64,000 bases of DNA from Flectobacillus sp. BAB-3569 (GTDB lineage Bacteria; Bacteroidota; Bacteroidia; Cytophagales; Spirosomataceae), in the NCBI RefSeq assembly GCF_002270355.1, contig NZ_NJFZ01000009.1, positions 248,001 to 312,000 on the forward strand, given 5' to 3'. The notes beneath the pieces were generated by a model, which was given only the letters and a program-made list of their open reading frames with translations, ran no database searches and was not told the origin of the DNA. Position numbers and translations under genes: made by a program. How positions within the stretch are numbered: position 1 is the first letter of the stretch; every line of letters begins with the position of its first letter. Below, piece after piece: positions 60,037 to 64,000 of the stretch.

Positions 60037-63000
60037 ATGACATTTTCAGAATTCTACTCTAACAAAATAATTCAAATCTTAAGAGAGCAAAGTGCAAAGA
60101 GAACGAATAAAATATATGTTGTACTTGGACAAACAGACTTAATTGACAAATCTGATTTACTCACCAATATAACAGATGTTGAGACTTTCCATTTAAATGG
60201 AAACGAAGAACTTTTTAATAAACCATGGTTTATTACCATGTTTACAAAACTAAATTTCGAAAATTCTTTTCATGTACTCTCTTATGCTCAATTTAGCTAC
60301 TTAATAAACTATATTGACAGCTCTTTTTTTAAAGACAGAGTAATTATTATACAAGATAATTTAAGACGACTCTTTCCGATTACCAGAAATGAATATTTAG
60401 AAGAAAGTAGTGATGAAAATATAGAAGCAAGACCAGAAGAAATCCCTATTTATCAGGCAGAACAAATTCAAATAAAAGATTATTTCTTCTATTCTGTAAG
60501 GACGTTGAACGATGACTTTACTACTATAAATCTTTTTGAAGAAAAGACTGAACTTAGTGAATCAGACAATTCTGATTTTGAAAATATTGATATTAGCTCA
60601 GATCAAACGGCATTGGACTTCTTTTTAAATACCTGCATTTTAGAAAACAATCTTCAAAAAAAAGCAATTGTAAAAATCTATCCAAAACAGCCAATCAATA
60701 GCTCAATATTAAAAAATGTTGAAAAGGTAAACTATGTTTTAAATCTTTTTGGAGGTTCGTTAAGCCTTTTAAAAGAAGAAATAATAAAAGAAAACTATCA
60801 AGTTAATCAATCGACAAAAGATTTACTTTTAAAGTTTTGGGGAGAAAAAGCAGAGTTTAGAGGTTTAAAGGTTTATCGAAATCCTAATGTAGGAAATCAA
60901 GTATCAGAAATTTCACAAGGCTTAATTGTCGAAACAATTATTAAGGAATACGAAAATTCAAAAAGAAATGAAAGAAGAAGAGATTTGTTTTTAACTGCAC
61001 CTACCGGTGCAGGTAAATCTCTTCTTTTTCAATTGCCAGCATTTTACGTTTCTCAAAGTGGCGACATTACTATTGTTATTTCGCCATTAATTGCATTAAT
61101 GAAAGACCAAGTAAATGCAATTATTACAGATCGTAATTTTGATAAAGTTGCCTATTTGAATAGTGAATTAAGTTTAATAGATCGTGAAAGAGTTATAGAA
61201 AATTGCCAAAGTGGTGAAATTGACATTTTGTATATGTCGCCTGAACTTTTTATGTCTTACGACATTAAACATTTTATTGGCGAAAGAAAACTTGGTCTAC
61301 TCGTAATTGACGAAGCACACTTAATTACAACTTGGGGTAGAGATTTTCGTGTTGATTATTGGTTTTTAGGAAATCACGTTAGAAAAGTAAGGAAATATCA
61401 CAATTTAAGGTTTCCAATGGTTGCAGTAACTGCAACAGCTATTTATGGTGGTGCTAACGATATGGTTTTTGATAGTATTGATAGTTTAGTAATGCATAAT
61501 CCACACGTTTTTATTGGACAAGTTAAAAGAAGTGACATAACATTTGCTGTAAATAATCATGATCGTTTTTCAGCGAATTATGAAAGCAACAAACTTGCTC
61601 AAACAGTTGATTTCATCAAAAAATAAATGAAGTTGGCTTAAAAACTTTAGTTTATACGCCTTACACAAAACATATTCGTCAAATAATCGACAAACTCAAC
61701 AATGACAATCTTGAAATTGCAACAGGATATTATGGAGCAATGCCTGCTGAACAAAAGGAATTTTCATTTAGACAATTCAAAAGTGGTCAGAAAAAAATAA
61801 TGATCTCTACCAAAGCATTTGGTATGGGTGTAGATATTTCCGACATCGAGTTGGTTTATCATCACGCACCTTCGGGTTTATTACCTGATTATGTTCAAGA
61901 AATTGGTAGAGTTGCACGAAAACCAGAAATTAAAGGATTTGCAGCTTTAAACTATTCTTCTCAAGATCAAAGATTTACAAAAGCACTTCATGGAATGTCT
62001 GCCTTAAGACAATATCAAATAAAAGAAGTTCTTAAAAAAATACACAAAGCATACATCAAAAACAATAAAAGCAGAAACCTGCTTTTATCAGTAGATGACT
62101 TTGGACACATTTTTGAAAATGCTCCTGACCTTGACCAAAAAGTTTTGACGGCTTTGATGATGATCGAAAAAGATTATTTAGCAAAAACTCGATTTAACGT
62201 GATTATTGCAAGACCAAAGAAGTTATTTGTTCGAGTTTTTGCAAGAATTTCAGATCAACATCTATCAATTTACAATACAAAATATTCAAACACATTTACT
62301 CATATCTGTTCCTTAGAAAATGGGAATAATATTGTTGAAATTGATTTAGACAAATTGTGGTATCAGAATTTTAATGACAAAAGTTTTCCAATAGTAAAGC
62401 GTGATTTCTACACAGGTTATTTATTCAGAAACGATGGAATTGAAGTAATTCCTCAACTTAAAATATCGTTTGAAAGAATTGGCACATTCAATAATTTGTA
62501 TCAAAATCTACAATCGTTATTTGTAAACATTCAAACAATTTTCGCAAATTTTGAAGGTTCATTTTTCAATCAAAAAGAATTGGAAATTGAATTAAGTAAA
62601 TTTTTAAATGACGAGGTAAAAGCTGAAAAAATCAGCAAATTCATTCTTTCTTCATATTCAGGTAGATTAATTCAGCCAGGTGTAATAGAAGCAAATGCTT
62701 TTTTACAACAACGCAGAGAAATTGATGGTTATAAATACAGAATTTTTAATAATCAATATTTAGCAAGTTTTACTGCGCTTACAAATAGACTAAACAATTT
62801 GTTTGGAAATACAGACGAGTATGTAGTAAATCGATATGTAACAAATAAAGAATCCAACTCAATAAACTATGTAAGACTTGGATACTTTTTAGAAATGCTT
62901 GAGCTTGGAACTTTTGAAATAAAAGGCGGAGAAAATCCAATGGTTTTCATTCGTATAAATGATCCATTAAGAATTGAAAGAGATTCAAACAATAATAGTT

Positions 63001-63704
63001 ACAATAATACTCTATTATCAAAAACTTTAGAAAGACATGATTTGAGCAATCAGATCTTTGATCATTTCTTTTTACGCAGTTTCTCAAACGATGAACGTTG
63101 GGATTTTGTAGAGGATTTTTTCCTTGGATCAGATGTTGATATGTTATTGGATAAACATAAAGGTGGCGAAGCAAATAATTTAAACATCATAGAATTTTTA
63201 AACAAAAATTCTACACCCATTAATGCTGAAGCAACAGAATTAGATGAAAAGAACAACATTCACATTTTTCAACCGAATTCAGAAACGTTTTACAATAGTA
63301 CAAATTTATTGACTATTGAAAACGAGCAAGGAATAAGAACAATGAAAATATCTGAATGGTTGGTTGAAGATCCTGTTTCTTTTCATTCAGCCTTTCAGAA
63401 ACATAAATTGAAAATTGACGGTAAAATATTTGAAATTTTAGTCTCAAAACTTAAAGCAAACCATTTTGAATATTTTCGAGATAGCCTTGGACTAAATATG
63501 CGAATTGATTTTAAAGGTTATGATACACAAGTAAAGGCTCTCGTTCCATACAAGAATGAACCTATTAAGTTTTACAGATGGTGGTGTAATAATCAAGAGC
63601 TCGTTACAATGAGCTTAAAAGAGAAAATTGAGCTTTTTGATAAAGTTTTTATGCAAAAGCCCATTACATTGAAAAGCGAACATAGAAAAATAATTAATAA
63701 ATAG
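60037..63704 (+). pseudogene. Large RecQ-like SF2 helicase, split by an apparent single-base deletion
   Basis: About 1222 residues when rejoined, far longer than RecQ (about 600). The first 310 residues match no family I know. The helicase core has TAPTGAGKSLLFQLPA (Walker A), SPLIALMKDQ, VIDEAHLITTWG (DEAH), VTATA, FGMGVDISDIELVYHH and QEIGRVARK, so helicase motifs I-VI are complete. About 600 further residues are unrecognised; no RQC or HRDC domain is clear. The frame breaks at the A run 61618-61623; one added A gives DFIKKINEVGLKTLVYTPYTKH. The gene is very AT-rich and stands alone, like mobile defence helicases. The ATG at 60037 is chosen; ATG 59992 and GTG 59962 lie at or before the likely promoter. 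Confidence 0.82.
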
Positions 63705-64000
63705 GGATGAACAAACTGATTTACATGTCTAAATCTCATCTCATCTCATCACCCCTCCTCTAAATCTATTTAAAGGAGGGGTGTTTTTTGTTGAAATCTT
63801 AGTTTAAAAAGGTGCTTTTAAAGCTTAAGTTTAAAGTTATTAAAACCTCATAATTAGAGTAGTAATTTGTGCTAATATGCACATAGTTTTTTCTTAGAAT
63901 ACCGTTGTTTTTACTATTAAAACCTAGTTGGAAAGATTCCTACTTGTGAAAAAATCACTAAATTTGTACAGATAAAACTAAAATGTATGTTAATTAAGTT
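63705..64000. other. Intergenic tail of the window
   Basis: Holds the terminator of the helicase gene; beyond 63789 I see no gene start or strong hairpin. Confidence 0.4.
63750..63788 (+). terminator. Terminator after the RecQ-like gene
   Basis: CACCCCTCCT (63750-63759) / AGGAGGGGTG (63774-63783) followed by TTTTTT. It shows the helicase gene is the last of its unit. Confidence 0.85.

Noticed and set aside
61627-61739. Separate intergenic region between two helicase genes
   Set aside because: The 113 bp encode the missing segment between helicase motifs in the shifted frame, so this is one gene.

Overview
The window comes from an AT-rich member of the Bacteroidota, most likely a Cytophagales-type bacterium. 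The support is indirect but consistent. Several promoters fit the Bacteroidota pattern TTG-N19-TAnnTTTG, Shine-Dalgarno signals are weak, a QueD with the CxxxxxHGH spacing is present, and DUF1080, M28 (glutamate carboxypeptidase II-like), DUF819 and ElaA genes sit among core genes (accA, lpxB, hldD, hemL, yidC, pyrG, hisS, hslV, pdhC, pgi). I saw no rRNA, tRNA, CRISPR array, transposase, integrase or phage gene.

Layout. 1-1251: 3'-truncated GntP permease. 1.7-7.0 kb: accA, a HAD phosphatase overlapping a site-2-type membrane protease, an acyltransferase, then lpxB and queD on the minus strand. 7.8-22.0 kb: hldD, a GT2 transferase, a lipoprotein, hemL, a TPR plus periplasmic-binding protein, ElaA, yidC, pyrG, a GT4-like transferase, aminopeptidase P and a methyltransferase (the last two overlap by 4 nt). 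22.3-28.4 kb: the main accessory locus, seven tandem genes of two unrecognised families in the order A1 A2 B1 A3 B2 A4 A5, separated by repeated structured spacers. 28.4-30.2 kb: a KAS III homologue and a TetR regulator sharing two near-identical palindromic operators. 30.4-49.3 kb: small membrane proteins, M28 peptidase, DUF1080 protein, hisS, GH25 lysozyme, peroxiredoxin, DinB, hslV, pdhC, a membrane glycosyltransferase-like protein and an AddA-like helicase-nuclease. 49.5-59.9 kb: flotillin-like SPFH protein, DUF819 transporter-like protein, a divergent orphan MbtH-like gene, pgi, PAP2 phosphatase, SGNH esterase, and a Crp/AhpD-like pair. 60.0-63.7 kb: a very large AT-rich RecQ-like helicase gene behind a G8 tract.

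The A/B array is the best candidate for an undescribed system. All A proteins are cytosolic, about 256 residues long, with divergent N-terminal halves and almost identical C-terminal halves that exist in two haplotypes shuffled between copies. This looks like a gene family diversified by duplication and gene conversion, as in arrays of immunity proteins, but no toxin is present in the window.

A second window-wide signal is that seven genes (lpxB, the TPR/periplasmic-binding gene, A5, the M28 peptidase, a beta-barrel protein, the AddA-like gene and the RecQ-like gene) are each split by one frameshift that is exactly repaired by adding one A or T to a short homopolymer. This points to indel-type sequencing error rather than seven pseudogenes. 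Intergenic DNA also carries two recurring non-coding repeat families: a double-hairpin element downstream of genes, and a 98-154 bp element with GTACGAAGG terminal inverted repeats.
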